52,312 nucleotides of DNA. Source: UMGS1840 sp045661305. Its GTDB lineage: Bacteria; Bacillota; Clostridia; UMGS1840. The position numbers and the translations under genes were made by a program. The notes under the pieces were generated by a model. That model saw nothing but the letters and a program-made list of their open reading frames with translations, did no database searches and was not told the DNA's origin. Below, one piece after another: positions 14,076 to 23,185 of the stretch (within the stretch, counting starts at the first letter, position 1; every line of letters starts with the position of its first letter). The stretch lies in NCBI GenBank assembly GCA_045661305.1, contig JAZRFJ010000022.1, positions 1 through 52,312 on the forward strand, read 5' to 3'.

Positions 14076-15908
14076 TTACTTTTTATAACAGATACTATTG
14101 CACTTAAATTTATTTGCACCACAGTTTGAACAGCCCTCAGAACAGTTTTTGGTAGTTTTAACATTCTTTGCATTTTCACATTCTTTTATGAAAAACTCTT
14201 TTGTTACTCCGCACGAAATAACATCCCAAGGCAAAACCTCGTCATAGCTTCTTTCTCTTTCATTATAAAACTCAGGAGAAATTCCACATTCTAAAAAAGC
14301 CTCCATCCATTTTTCATAGGAGAAATATTCGCTCCAACCGTCTAAACGGCAACCTTTTTTATATGCTGTTTCTATAACTTTTCCAAGTCTTCTGTCCCCT
14401 CTTGCAAAAACACCCTCTAAAACAGAAGTTTTTGCATCGTGCCAGTTAAGCTTAATATTTTTTGACCTTAAATTTTCCATAACAAGTGATTGTTTTCTCA
14501 TAAGCTCTTCATATGAATTCTGTGAAGCCCACTGAAAAGGTGTATGAGTTTTCGGAACAAATGAAGAAACAGAAACAGTAATAGAAAACCTCGGTCCGCG
14601 AAGCTCTTTCGGTGTTTCGTAATAAAGCTTTTCGATTTTTCTTACAAGCTCACATATTCCCAAAACATCATCATCTGTTTCAAACGGAAGTCCTATCATA
14701 AAATAAAGCTTTACAGAAGACATACCGTTTTCAAACACGAATTTCATTGTGCTTAAAATAGTTTCTTCCGAAATATTTTTATTTATAATATCACGCATTC
14801 TCTGGGTTCCTGCTTCAGGAGCAAAAGTAAGTGAGCTTTTTCTTATTTCGTTCAAGCTTTCCATAGCCTCTTCTTTGAAGTTGTCAATTCGAAGTGACGG
14901 AAGAGAAACATTTACCATATTCTCTTTCTGGAAATCTTTGAGCATTTTTTTTAGCTCATAAAGTCCTGTATAGTCACTTGTAGAAAGCGATGAAAGTGAT
15001 ATTTCGTCATAGCCTGTCCTTTTATAAGACCTTATTCCGCAATCATATAAAACAGAAGGACTTTTTTCACGAAGCGGTCTGTAAATATATCCTGCCTGAC
15101 AAAATCTGCAACCACGCATACAGCCACGCATTACCTCTAAAGTTATGCGGTCATGAACAGCTTCAACATACGGTATTACAAAATCAGTAGGATATGGTGC
15201 TTTGTCAAGGTCATAAACTATTCGTTTTTCTACTGTTTTTTCTATTGTTTTTACAGTTCCGTCTTCGTTATAAGTAACTTCAACCATTGAAGGTACATAA
15301 ATTCCCTCAAGTTTTGATAATTCCTCTAAAATTTCCTTTTTTGATTTTCCGCTTTTTTTGCCCTCCAAAATAACATCAGAAAGCTCAAGCTCAATTTCCT
15401 CTCCCTCTCCGATTATAAAGAAATCTATAAAATCAGCAAGCGGTTCAGGGTTATACGCACACGGTCCTCCTGCACAAATAAAAGGATATGTTTCATCTCT
15501 GTCTTTAGATTTAAGAGGTATTTGCGATAAATCAAGCATAGCAAGAACAGTAGAAAAAGAAAGCTCATACTGTAATGTAAAGCCTAAAATATCAGCTTCT
15601 TTAAGCGGAGTCTTACTCTCCAAATCATATAGCGGAATGTTTTTTTCACGCATTTTTTCTTCCATATCATTCCATACCATAAATGCGCGTTTTGCCCACA
15701 TATTTTCTCTTTTATTTATTATATCATAAAGTATTTTAAAGCCAAGATGTGACATTCCGATTTCATAAGTATCAGGAAAACAAAATACAAATGTTAAATC
15801 AACATCCTTTTCGTTTTTTACTATACTGTTAAATTCTTCTCCTATATATCTTCCCGGTTTTTCTACCGAAAGAAGTATTTCATCAAGCTTATTTTGAACA
15901 TTACTCAC
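14076..15908 (-). CDS. B12-binding-type radical SAM protein (TIGR03960-like)
   Basis: 610 residues. The N-terminal half resembles a cobalamin-binding fold (DTYEIGMSHLGFKILYDII, AGGPCAYNPEPLADF, IGEGEE). A radical SAM core follows with the iron-sulfur motif in RGCMRGCRFCQAGY, i.e. CxxxCxxC. The C-terminus is cysteine-rich (CSEGCSNCGANKFKC), possibly a further metal site. This matches the TIGR03960 family of Firmicutes, whose function is not established; it usually precedes a DUF2344 protein and ribosomal or RNase genes. Here it overlaps the end of trmFO by 8 bases, and no DUF2344 gene follows in the window. Confidence 0.85.
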   Translation of the reverse strand: MSNVQNKLDEILLSVEKPGRYIGEEFNSIVKNEKDVDLTFVFCFPDTYEIGMSHLGFKILYDIINKRENMWAKRAFMVWNDMEEKMREKNIPLYDLESKTPLKEADILGFTLQYELSFSTVLAMLDLSQIPLKSKDRDETYPFICAGGPCAYNPEPLADFIDFFIIGEGEEIELELSDVILEGKKSGKSKKEILEELSKLEGIYVPSMVEVTYNEDGTVKTIEKTVEKRIVYDLDKAPYPTDFVIPYVEAVHDRITLEVMRGCMRGCRFCQAGYIYRPLREKSPSVLYDCGIRSYKRTGYDEISLSSLSTSDYTGLYELKKMLKDFQKENMVNVSLPSLRIDNFKEEAMESLNEIRKSSLTFAPEAGTQRMRDIINKNISEETILSTMKFVFENGMSSVKLYFMIGLPFETDDDVLGICELVRKIEKLYYETPKELRGPRFSITVSVSSFVPKTHTPFQWASQNSYEELMRKQSLVMENLRSKNIKLNWHDAKTSVLEGVFARGDRRLGKVIETAYKKGCRLDGWSEYFSYEKWMEAFLECGISPEFYNERERSYDEVLPWDVISCGVTKEFFIKECENAKNVKTTKNCSEGCSNCGANKFKCNSICYKK

Positions 15909-17214
15909 AAATTTTCACCTCTTTTATAAATTTATCCATTTCCATAAGTGCGATTTCCGAAATTTTTTCATATCGTTCTTTTTTATTCTTTATTCTTTCT
16001 GAAAGCTTTGGCAAAATCCCAAAATTCATATTCATAGGTTGGAATTTTTCAATACTTTCGTCTGTTATATAAGAAATAAGCGAGCCTAACGCTGTTTTCT
16101 TCGGAAAAACAATTTTTTCTTCACCCCTAAATTGTTTAACTGCATTTATTCCTGAAAGAAGACCGGATGCCATTGATTCAACATATCCCTCAACTCCTGT
16201 TATCTGCCCTGCAAAGAATATATTTTCATTTGTTTTAAGCTGATTTGTAGGTAAAAGGTGTTTCGGAGAATTAATATAAGTATTTCTGTGCATAACACCA
16301 TATCTCATAAATTCAGCATTTTCTAAGCCCGGTATCATTGAAAAAACTCTTTTTTGTTCAGGGAAAGTAAGATTTGTCTGAAATCCTACAAGATTATATA
16401 GTGTATCTTCCTTGTTTTCACATCTTAACTGAACAACTGCATAATATTCTTCTCCTGTTTTTGGGTCAGGAAGACCTACCGGCTTTAAAGGTCCGAATGT
16501 CAGAGTTTGAGGTCCTCTTTTTGCCATAACTTCAACAGGCATACACCCCTCAAAAACTTTAAGGTTTTCAAACTCTTTAAGCTTTACACATTCTGCGTTC
16601 ACAAGCTCATTATAAAAAGCATCGTACTCATCTTTTGTAAACGGACAGTTGATATAATCGTCTCCGCCCTTATTGTATCTTGCCATTTTGTAGCAGATAT
16701 CCATATTTATTGAATCTTTTGTAATAACAGGTGCAGCCGCATCATAAAAATAAAGATTTTTTTCTGAAACAAGCTCTGAAATAACATCAGTAAGTGCCTG
16801 CGATGTAAGAGGTCCTGTGGCAATAATAACTATACCCTCTGGAATTTTTGTAATTTCTTCATCAATTATTTCAATATTTGGATTTTCAGATATTTTTTCA
16901 GTTATATACTCTGCAAACTTATCTCTGTCAACAGCCAAGGCATCGCCTGCAGGAACACGGTTTTTATCTGCACTTTCAATGCACAAAGAGCCTAATTTCC
17001 TCAATTCTTCCTTTAAAAGTCCGCAAGCATTTGAAAGTGAATTTCCTTTTAAAGAATTTGAACAAACAAGCTCAGCAAATAAGTCACTGTGCTGAGCAGG
17101 AGTTCTCTTTTTCTTCTTCATTTCATAAAGCTTTACTTTTATACCGTTTTTTGCAATATAATTTGCTGCTTCAACACCCGCTAAACCAGCACCGATAACT
17201 GATATATATTCCAC
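15901..17214 (-). CDS. trmFO: tRNA (uracil-54-C5)-methyltransferase, folate/FAD-dependent
   Basis: 437 residues. Makes ribothymidine at tRNA position 54 using methylene-tetrahydrofolate and FAD. The FAD-binding motif is IGAGLAGVEAANYIAKNG at the N-terminus. The family blocks HSDLFAELVCSNSLKG, the NACGLLKEELRKLGSL helix and GQITGVEGYVESMASGLL near the C-terminus are clear. It has GGAGGTGG just before the start. It probably shares a transcript with the radical SAM gene that overlaps its end. Confidence 0.95.
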   Translation of the reverse strand: MEYISVIGAGLAGVEAANYIAKNGIKVKLYEMKKKKRTPAQHSDLFAELVCSNSLKGNSLSNACGLLKEELRKLGSLCIESADKNRVPAGDALAVDRDKFAEYITEKISENPNIEIIDEEITKIPEGIVIIATGPLTSQALTDVISELVSEKNLYFYDAAAPVITKDSINMDICYKMARYNKGGDDYINCPFTKDEYDAFYNELVNAECVKLKEFENLKVFEGCMPVEVMAKRGPQTLTFGPLKPVGLPDPKTGEEYYAVVQLRCENKEDTLYNLVGFQTNLTFPEQKRVFSMIPGLENAEFMRYGVMHRNTYINSPKHLLPTNQLKTNENIFFAGQITGVEGYVESMASGLLSGINAVKQFRGEEKIVFPKKTALGSLISYITDESIEKFQPMNMNFGILPKLSERIKNKKERYEKISEIALMEMDKFIKEVKICE

Positions 17215-17275
17215 AAAGAGCCACCTCCTAAAACATAAAGATTCTTTGCTAACTGTTGTGATATGTCAAAAAATC

Positions 17276-17360
17276 AATGCAAAATTCATAATTCAAAATG
17301 CAAAATTATAATGGCAAATCCTCAATTCTGCATTCTGCACTCTGCACTTTACATTCATCA
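17276..17360. repeat. Short low-complexity repeat in the trmFO upstream spacer
   Basis: Left part: two copies of an 11-base unit ATGCAAAATT(C/A) around AATTCATAATTCA. Right part: three tandem 7-base units of the type (T/C)TCTGCA, then ACATTCATC. This resembles, from memory, AT-rich interspersed repeats scattered in Clostridial intergenic regions. The rest of the 17215-17441 spacer holds only the terminator listed next. Confidence 0.5.
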
Positions 17361-17394
17361 TCAGCGACCACAACTTTTACTAAAGTACAAACAT

Positions 17395-17426
17395 AAAAAA
17401 GGGCTGTGAAAAACACAGTCCCTTTT
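17395..17426 (-). terminator. Terminator after the BFD-like gene
   Basis: Stem AAAGGGaCTGTG / CACAG-CCCTTT with a short loop, followed by U6 on the minus strand, 16 bases beyond the stop of the BFD-like gene. Confidence 0.8.
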
Positions 17427-17441
17427 ATAACTGTAACAATA

Positions 17442-17636
17442 TTAAGAGTGCATAAGCTCCGATATAGCATCCATTATTTCATCATGACAACCGCCGCAGC
17501 CTGTTGAACAGTGTGTGATTGTCTGAACTGCGTCAAATGCTTCCTCAACTTGAGAAAATGTTTTACTATCCCTTAATGCCTTATCAACATCAGCATATGA
17601 AACATTCATACATTTACAAATAACTTTATTTTCCAT
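17442..17636 (-). CDS. BFD-like [2Fe-2S]-binding protein
   Basis: A 64-residue protein with four cysteines in the BFD (bacterioferritin-associated ferredoxin-like) spacing: CKC near the N-terminus (residues 8 and 10) and CSTGCGGC near 43-50. The fold binds a [2Fe-2S] cluster and in other proteins passes electrons or iron. Here it is free-standing, not fused to an oxidoreductase. It has its own promoter overlapping the topA stop and its own terminator, so it is probably monocistronic. The partner is unknown. Confidence 0.85.
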   Translation of the reverse strand: MENKVICKCMNVSYADVDKALRDSKTFSQVEEAFDAVQTITHCSTGCGGCHDEIMDAISELMHS

Positions 17637-17684
17637 AACAAAAATTCCCTTTCTGTTTTTTCTTTTTTGAAATTCATTTACTTA

Positions 17685-17712
17685 ATTATATCATTTTTTT
17701 ATAAAATGTCAA
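17685..17712 (-). promoter_or_regulatory. Promoter of the BFD-like gene
   Basis: TTGACA (17707-17712) and TATAAT (17685-17690) on the minus strand, 16-base spacer. The -35 hexamer contains the topA stop codon (TGA, 17709-17711). Confidence 0.8.
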
Positions 17713-19853
17713 TCTTTTTTTGTTGTTTTTGCACTTTTCGTACTTTTTGTACTTTTCTTCTCTGCTGTCTTCGGTGCAGAATTTTTACATTCTTTATTAC
17801 TGCAATATTTTTTCTTCGTTCTTCCGAACTTATGTTCTACAAGATAGCTTCCGCAAAGCTCACAATTTTCCAAAAGCGGTTTATCCCATGAAGCAAAATC
17901 ACAGGACGGATAATTTTTGCAGCCGTAAAAAACTTTTTTGTTTTTTGATACTTTTTCAATTACAATTCCGCCGCATTTTGGACAAGGAAATTCAAGTTCT
18001 TCTCTTGGAAGTGGCTTTGTGCTTTTACACTCAGGATAGTTAGGGCAAGCAAGGAACTTACCAAATCTTCCGCTTTTTATAATCATATTTGAACCGCAAA
18101 GGTCACATTTTATATCTGAAACCTCCTGCATCTTCGGAGCATTTTCATTAGCGTCATCAAGATTTTTACTGAAATCTGTGTAAAACTCTTCAATAACATT
18201 TCTCCAGTCTTTTCCCGTTTCTTCAATTTCGTCAAGATTTTTTTCCATGTTGGCTGTAAACTTTTCATCAACTATTGAAGAAAAAGACCCTTTCATAAGC
18301 TCAGTAGTAATTACACCTAAATTTGTAGGCTTAAAGCTTTTACCCTCTTTTTCAACATATTCTCTTGATAAAATTGTTGTAATTGTAGGTGCATAAGTAG
18401 ATGGTCTTCCGATTCCCATTTCTTCCATTGATTTTATAAGTGTTGCCTCAGTATATCTTACAGGCGGTGCAGTGAAATTCTGTTTTGTTTCCATATCGGT
18501 AAGTATAAGCTCATCACCCTCGGAAACATCAGGAAACTTTTCTTTTTTTTCTTTTTCTTCATCATAATCTATATAAAATTTAGTACATCCGTCAAACTTA
18601 ATCGCCTGTGCAGAAGTCCTGAAATTATAAATTGTTTGGCTGTTTAATGCTTCAATCTCAATAGTTACTACATCATAAATTGCAGGTTTTAGCTGTGAAG
18701 AAATAAATCTGTTCCAAATAAGCTTATAAAGCTTATACTGGTCATTTGAAAGCGATTCTTTAATACTTTCAGGTGTAAGTGTAACATCAGACGGACGGAT
18801 TGCTTCGTGAGCATCCTGGATATTGCCTTTTCCCTTTTTAAAGACATTAGGCTTATCGGGATAATACTCAACCCCTACTGAAGAAATAATATAATCCTTT
18901 GCCTGAAGAAGTGCTTCCTCGGAAATTCTTAAGCTATCAGTTCTCATATATGTTATAAGACCGACAGGTCCTATACCTTTAACATCAACACCTTCATAGA
19001 GGGCTTGGGCAACCATCATTGTTTTCTTTGAAGAAAAATTAAGCTTTGCTGAAGCTGCCTGTTGTAATGTACTTGTTGTAAAAGGAGGTACTGCATATTT
19101 TTTCTTAGTTGATTTTTTTACTTCTCTTACAGTTATTTTTGCATTTTTTACTGACTTGGAAATTTCATTTGCCTGACTTTCATCAGTAATAACGGCTTTT
19201 TTAGAATTAATTGCATAGAACTTTGAAGAAAGCTTACTTTTTTTCGATGCTTTTTCTTTTTCAAACATAGCATCAATAGTCCAGTATTCTTCAGGAACAA
19301 ACTTTGAAATTTCTTCTTCCCTGTCGCAAACCATTTTTACAGCAACAGACTGAACTCTTCCTGCACTTAAACCCTTACGGATTTTTTTCCACAAAAACGG
19401 ACTCAATTTATATCCTACAATTCTGTCAAGTATTCTTCTTGCCTGTTGTGCATCGACTAAAGATAAGTCAATCTTACGCGGATTTTTGATAGCCTCTGTT
19501 ACTGCATTTTTTGTAATCTCATTAAAGGTTACTCTGCATTTTTTGTCTTCCTCTATACCAAGTATATTCGCAATATGCCAGCTTATAGCTTCTCCTTCTC
19601 GGTCAGGGTCAGTTGCGAGATAAACATTTTTGGCTTTTTGAGAAAGAGCTTTAAGCTCTTTAACAAGGTTTTTTCTTTCACTCATTACCTGATATTTAGG
19701 CTCAAAATTATTTTCAATATCAACACCTAAAGACTTTTTAGGTAAATCTCTCAAATGTCCCATTGAGGCAACAACCGCATAATCTTTTCCAAGATATTTT
19801 TCAATTGTTTTGGCTTTTGAGGGTGATTCCACTATTACTAAATTAGCAGCCAT
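17709..19853 (-). CDS. topA: DNA topoisomerase I
   Basis: A 714-residue type IA topoisomerase that relaxes negative supercoils. The N-terminal Toprim region has VESPSKAKTIEKYLG and TDPDREGEAISWHI. The catalytic tyrosine lies in GLITYMRTDS at residue 302, and GRVQSVA is also present. The C-terminus has three four-cysteine zinc ribbons (starting CDLCGS, CPKCGG and CELCGS) and a Lys/Thr/Ser-rich tail. It follows dprA by about 20 bases, the standard dprA-topA pair. Confidence 0.97.
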   Translation of the reverse strand: MAANLVIVESPSKAKTIEKYLGKDYAVVASMGHLRDLPKKSLGVDIENNFEPKYQVMSERKNLVKELKALSQKAKNVYLATDPDREGEAISWHIANILGIEEDKKCRVTFNEITKNAVTEAIKNPRKIDLSLVDAQQARRILDRIVGYKLSPFLWKKIRKGLSAGRVQSVAVKMVCDREEEISKFVPEEYWTIDAMFEKEKASKKSKLSSKFYAINSKKAVITDESQANEISKSVKNAKITVREVKKSTKKKYAVPPFTTSTLQQAASAKLNFSSKKTMMVAQALYEGVDVKGIGPVGLITYMRTDSLRISEEALLQAKDYIISSVGVEYYPDKPNVFKKGKGNIQDAHEAIRPSDVTLTPESIKESLSNDQYKLYKLIWNRFISSQLKPAIYDVVTIEIEALNSQTIYNFRTSAQAIKFDGCTKFYIDYDEEKEKKEKFPDVSEGDELILTDMETKQNFTAPPVRYTEATLIKSMEEMGIGRPSTYAPTITTILSREYVEKEGKSFKPTNLGVITTELMKGSFSSIVDEKFTANMEKNLDEIEETGKDWRNVIEEFYTDFSKNLDDANENAPKMQEVSDIKCDLCGSNMIIKSGRFGKFLACPNYPECKSTKPLPREELEFPCPKCGGIVIEKVSKNKKVFYGCKNYPSCDFASWDKPLLENCELCGSYLVEHKFGRTKKKYCSNKECKNSAPKTAEKKSTKSTKSAKTTKKD

Positions 19854-19873
19854 CTTATATATTTCTTCCTTCC

Positions 19874-21001
19874 TTATAATAATTTAGCGTTTTTTGAATA
19901 TGAATTACCGGGCATAGCAACAATAAGATTTTTCATCTCAAGAAGTGTCAGATTTGCATTAACTCGTCCGGTGGGAATATCAACTTCCCTAACAATTCTG
20001 TCTATATGCTTTGGAATTTCCGATAAAACAGAAAGTATCTTTGTTTCTTCAGGACTTAAATTATCAACTATTCTATTGTTTTCTATTTCATTTTGATTAT
20101 TTTCTTCATGTATTTCAACGCCTACTCCATATCTTCCATACATATAAGTAACAATATCATTTGGAGTGGTGGTGAGTGCGGCATAATCTTTTATAAGCTC
20201 ATTTGAGCCCGCAGCAGCTCTGTTGGTTATTGAATTTGGAACTGCAAAAACCATTCTGCCATATTCATTAGCAAAATTAGCGGTTTTCAAAGAACCGCTT
20301 TTTATACTCGCCTCTGTAACTATAACAACATGGGAAATAGCACTTATTATCCTGTTTCTTTTAGGAAAATTTCCATGAAATACAGGTGTTTCAGGCGGAT
20401 ATTCAGATAAAAGCACACCATATTTTGAAATATAATCATAAAGTTCTTTGTTTTCCAAAGGATAACAAATATCAACACCACTTCCTAAAACTGCCACCGT
20501 CGGAAGTCCTGCTTTTAGTGCACCTCTGTGAGCACCTGCATCAACACCGTATGCCATACCGCTTACAATAACGATATTTGACCTTGAAAGCTCGTAAGCA
20601 TAATCCTCAGCACATTTTACTCCATAAACAGACGCATGCCTTGCACCTACAATTGCAACAAAAGCTGTATTATTAAAATCAAGGTTTATCCCTTTTTTAT
20701 ATAGAACATACGGAGGGTCAGGAATATATCTTAACATATCAGGGAAATTTTCATCATTAAAGCATATGATGTCAATTTCCTTCTCTTCACATTTTCTTAT
20801 GACACTCCATGCATAATCAAGATTTTTATTTTTTAAAACAAGTCTTTGGTTTTTATTAAGCTCATCTATTAAATCAATCTGTTCAGGAGTAAGCTCATAT
20901 ATATTTTTAGCAGTTTCATATTTGTCAACAAGCCTTTTTATTGTCAAATCCCCTATTCCACGAAGCGTTGCAAGCCAGACTGCATATATTTTTTCTTCCA
21001 T
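19874..21001 (-). CDS. dprA: DNA-processing protein DprA
   Basis: 375 residues. Loads RecA onto incoming single-stranded DNA in transformation. The Rossmann core has VGARHASVYG, VSGMAYGVDAGAHRGAL, AVLGSGVDICYP, FPKRNRIISA and the SGSLKTANFANEYGR segment. A helix-hairpin-helix-like start (TLRGIGDLTIKRLVDKY) and a C-terminal winged-helix part (about 310-370) frame it. It lies upstream of topA and downstream of lgt. Its presence does not by itself prove natural competence. Confidence 0.95.
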   Translation of the reverse strand: MEEKIYAVWLATLRGIGDLTIKRLVDKYETAKNIYELTPEQIDLIDELNKNQRLVLKNKNLDYAWSVIRKCEEKEIDIICFNDENFPDMLRYIPDPPYVLYKKGINLDFNNTAFVAIVGARHASVYGVKCAEDYAYELSRSNIVIVSGMAYGVDAGAHRGALKAGLPTVAVLGSGVDICYPLENKELYDYISKYGVLLSEYPPETPVFHGNFPKRNRIISAISHVVIVTEASIKSGSLKTANFANEYGRMVFAVPNSITNRAAAGSNELIKDYAALTTTPNDIVTYMYGRYGVGVEIHEENNQNEIENNRIVDNLSPEETKILSVLSEIPKHIDRIVREVDIPTGRVNANLTLLEMKNLIVAMPGNSYSKNAKLL

Positions 21002-21012
21002 AAACTGTACCC

Positions 21013-21867
21013 TTACTCCTCTGAGTTTAGAATTATGTTATTCTTATCTGTTTTTGTATTTCTGAAAAATATAAATATACCAATCAGAATAAAAATAATT
21101 GCCACAAGCTGAGAAACTCGCATATTTCCTGCAATCATAAGACTGTCAGTTCGTAATCCTTCAATAAAAAATCTTCCAAAAGAATACCATATAAGATAAA
21201 ACGAAAATGGTGTCCCGAATTTTTTTCTTCTTTTAAATATCGGTATCATTAAAAATGCACCTGAAAGATTCCAAAGGCTTTCATATAAAAAGGTAGGATG
21301 AACACCGACAGTTGGGTCTATATTCACTCCGCTTTCTTTTAAAAGAATGAGTGTTTTTTCAATTATATTCCCTTTCATCGAAAAAAGTCCATTACAGTTT
21401 CTGCCAAATGCCTCCTGATTAATGAGGTTACCCCATCTGCCGATAGCTTGACCAACAAAAAGACCTGCTGAACCGTAATCAAAAAACTGCAATATATTTT
21501 TCCTCTTTTTTTTGCAATAAATAAAGGTGGAAAAAAGTGCAAAAATAACGCCTCCGTAGATAGCAAGTCCGCCCTCGTGTATTTTGAAAATATCAATTAA
21601 GTTATCTTTATACTCTGAAAAATTAAAAATAACATAATAAAGCCTTGCACCTATTATTGCACTGGGAAGTCCAAAAAGAAGAATATCATAAAGTGTTTCT
21701 GTATCCTCCTTATCCTTTATACAAAACCAACAGGCATACAAAAAGCCTGCAATTATCCCTGCTACAATTATAAGTGCATACCAATAAATCTCTAAATTTC
21801 CAAGCTTGAAAGCTACGGGGTCAACAGAAAATTTTATTCCTAATTTTTCAAAAATTATTTCATTCAT
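21013..21867 (-). CDS. lgt: Prolipoprotein diacylglyceryl transferase
   Basis: A 284-residue membrane enzyme that attaches diacylglycerol to the lipobox cysteine of prolipoproteins. Seven hydrophobic segments are visible. Family motifs are HEGGLAIYGG, GRWGNLINQEAFG (the Lgt signature), HPTFLYESLWN and GRFFIEGLRTDS. It lies between dprA and the M16 peptidase pair on one likely transcript. Confidence 0.97.
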   Translation of the reverse strand: MNEIIFEKLGIKFSVDPVAFKLGNLEIYWYALIIVAGIIAGFLYACWFCIKDKEDTETLYDILLFGLPSAIIGARLYYVIFNFSEYKDNLIDIFKIHEGGLAIYGGVIFALFSTFIYCKKKRKNILQFFDYGSAGLFVGQAIGRWGNLINQEAFGRNCNGLFSMKGNIIEKTLILLKESGVNIDPTVGVHPTFLYESLWNLSGAFLMIPIFKRRKKFGTPFSFYLIWYSFGRFFIEGLRTDSLMIAGNMRVSQLVAIIFILIGIFIFFRNTKTDKNNIILNSEE

Positions 21868-21890
21868 AGAAACACTCTCATTTAAAATTT

Positions 21891-23174
21891 TTAATCTTCT
21901 GGAGTAACAACAGAAACGCTGTAATTATCTGTAAACATTTTCTTAACTCTTTCATTGATGTCCATAAGAGTTACATTAGAAAATACTTCTGTAAAATCAA
22001 AAAGTCCTATTCCCATAAAGAAATTTGAACAAAATCCGTTAGCTACTGCCTCCAGGGAATTAAAAGAACGAATTTGTCTTCCCCACGATGATTTTTTTGC
22101 AAGCTCAAATTCTTCTTTTGAAAAACCGCTTTCTTTTATTTTTTCAATTTCTTTTATGATAGCATCAACAGTTCCTTCAACATCGTCTGTTTCTCCGCCG
22201 AGTAAATAAGCAGAGTAGGTTTCGTCTAAAAGACTTTCGTAGCTGAAAGAATCATTTAAAATACCTTCATTATAAAGCTTATTATAAAGACCTGAGGAAT
22301 CCGAAAAGAGCATTTTTAATACAAGGGATGTTTCTATATTTTTCTTAAGAAAATCCTGGCCTCTTAAATTAATTTCATTATCCTTAAAGGCAAGTATATA
22401 ATTATCCTTGGAAACGCTCATTTTCTTTACAATTTTTTTCTCAAAGACGCTTTCTTTTTCTTCATATGTCTTTCTTTTAACATTTATTTCAGGCTTTTTC
22501 TTGACATTTTTTTCAACAAGCTCACTAATCTTATCTTCTTCTACATCACCCGTTATAAAAAGAACCATATTTTCAGGTCGGTAAAATGTATCGTAAGTGT
22601 TATAAAGAACTTCTTTTGTTATCCTTGAAATAGACTCAACCGAGCCTGCAATATCATCCTTTACAGGATTATTTTCATACAAACACCCAAGAGCATTAAC
22701 ATATAACTGCCACTGCGGGTCATCATCATACATTTTGATTTCCTGTGCAATAATTCCCTGCTCTTTATCAACATTTTCGTCTGTAAAATAAGGGTCATTA
22801 ACATAATTTAAAAGTATATCAAGGCTTTCATAAAAACCGTCTGATGCACTAAAAAGATAGGCTGTCATATTATTTGAAGTAAACGCATTAGCGTTTGCAC
22901 CTGTTTTTGCAAAAAGGTCAAATGCGTTTTTTCCGTCAGGCATTTCAAAGAGCTTATGCTCCAAAAAATGTGCAACACCAAGCGGGTCAGTATATTCTTT
23001 CCCGTCTTTTGTATAGGAAATGTCGCAAGAGCCGTAGTTTACGCTGTATATAGCATATTTTTTTGAAAAATCTTTTTTTGGAAGAATATAAACATTAAGT
23101 CCTGCATCAGATATTCCGTGATACAGGGTTTCTTCCATTTTTTCATTATATATTTTATCAAATTTCATACACAT
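21891..23174 (-). CDS. M16-family zinc peptidase (YmfH-like, catalytic partner)
   Basis: 427 residues with an intact inverted zinc motif HFLEH (HxxEH) in the N-terminal domain and a downstream glutamate in QGIIAQEIKMYDDDP. The C-terminal M16 domain carries the SSWGRQIRSFNS segment. Such proteins act as processing peptidases in pairs with a non-catalytic partner, here the gene 11 bases upstream. The gene order matches the ymfF-ymfH pair of Bacillus. The in vivo substrate is unknown. Start at the first Met or the third (MKFDKIY), with GAGAGGAG upstream. Confidence 0.85.
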   Translation of the reverse strand: MCMKFDKIYNEKMEETLYHGISDAGLNVYILPKKDFSKKYAIYSVNYGSCDISYTKDGKEYTDPLGVAHFLEHKLFEMPDGKNAFDLFAKTGANANAFTSNNMTAYLFSASDGFYESLDILLNYVNDPYFTDENVDKEQGIIAQEIKMYDDDPQWQLYVNALGCLYENNPVKDDIAGSVESISRITKEVLYNTYDTFYRPENMVLFITGDVEEDKISELVEKNVKKKPEINVKRKTYEEKESVFEKKIVKKMSVSKDNYILAFKDNEINLRGQDFLKKNIETSLVLKMLFSDSSGLYNKLYNEGILNDSFSYESLLDETYSAYLLGGETDDVEGTVDAIIKEIEKIKESGFSKEEFELAKKSSWGRQIRSFNSLEAVANGFCSNFFMGIGLFDFTEVFSNVTLMDINERVKKMFTDNYSVSVVTPED

Positions 23175-23185
23175 GCTCCTCTCTG

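Noticed and set aside
15358..15729. 123-residue plus-strand frame opposite the radical SAM gene
   Set aside because: Ser-rich antisense shadow without initiation signals; the opposite strand has a clear conserved protein.
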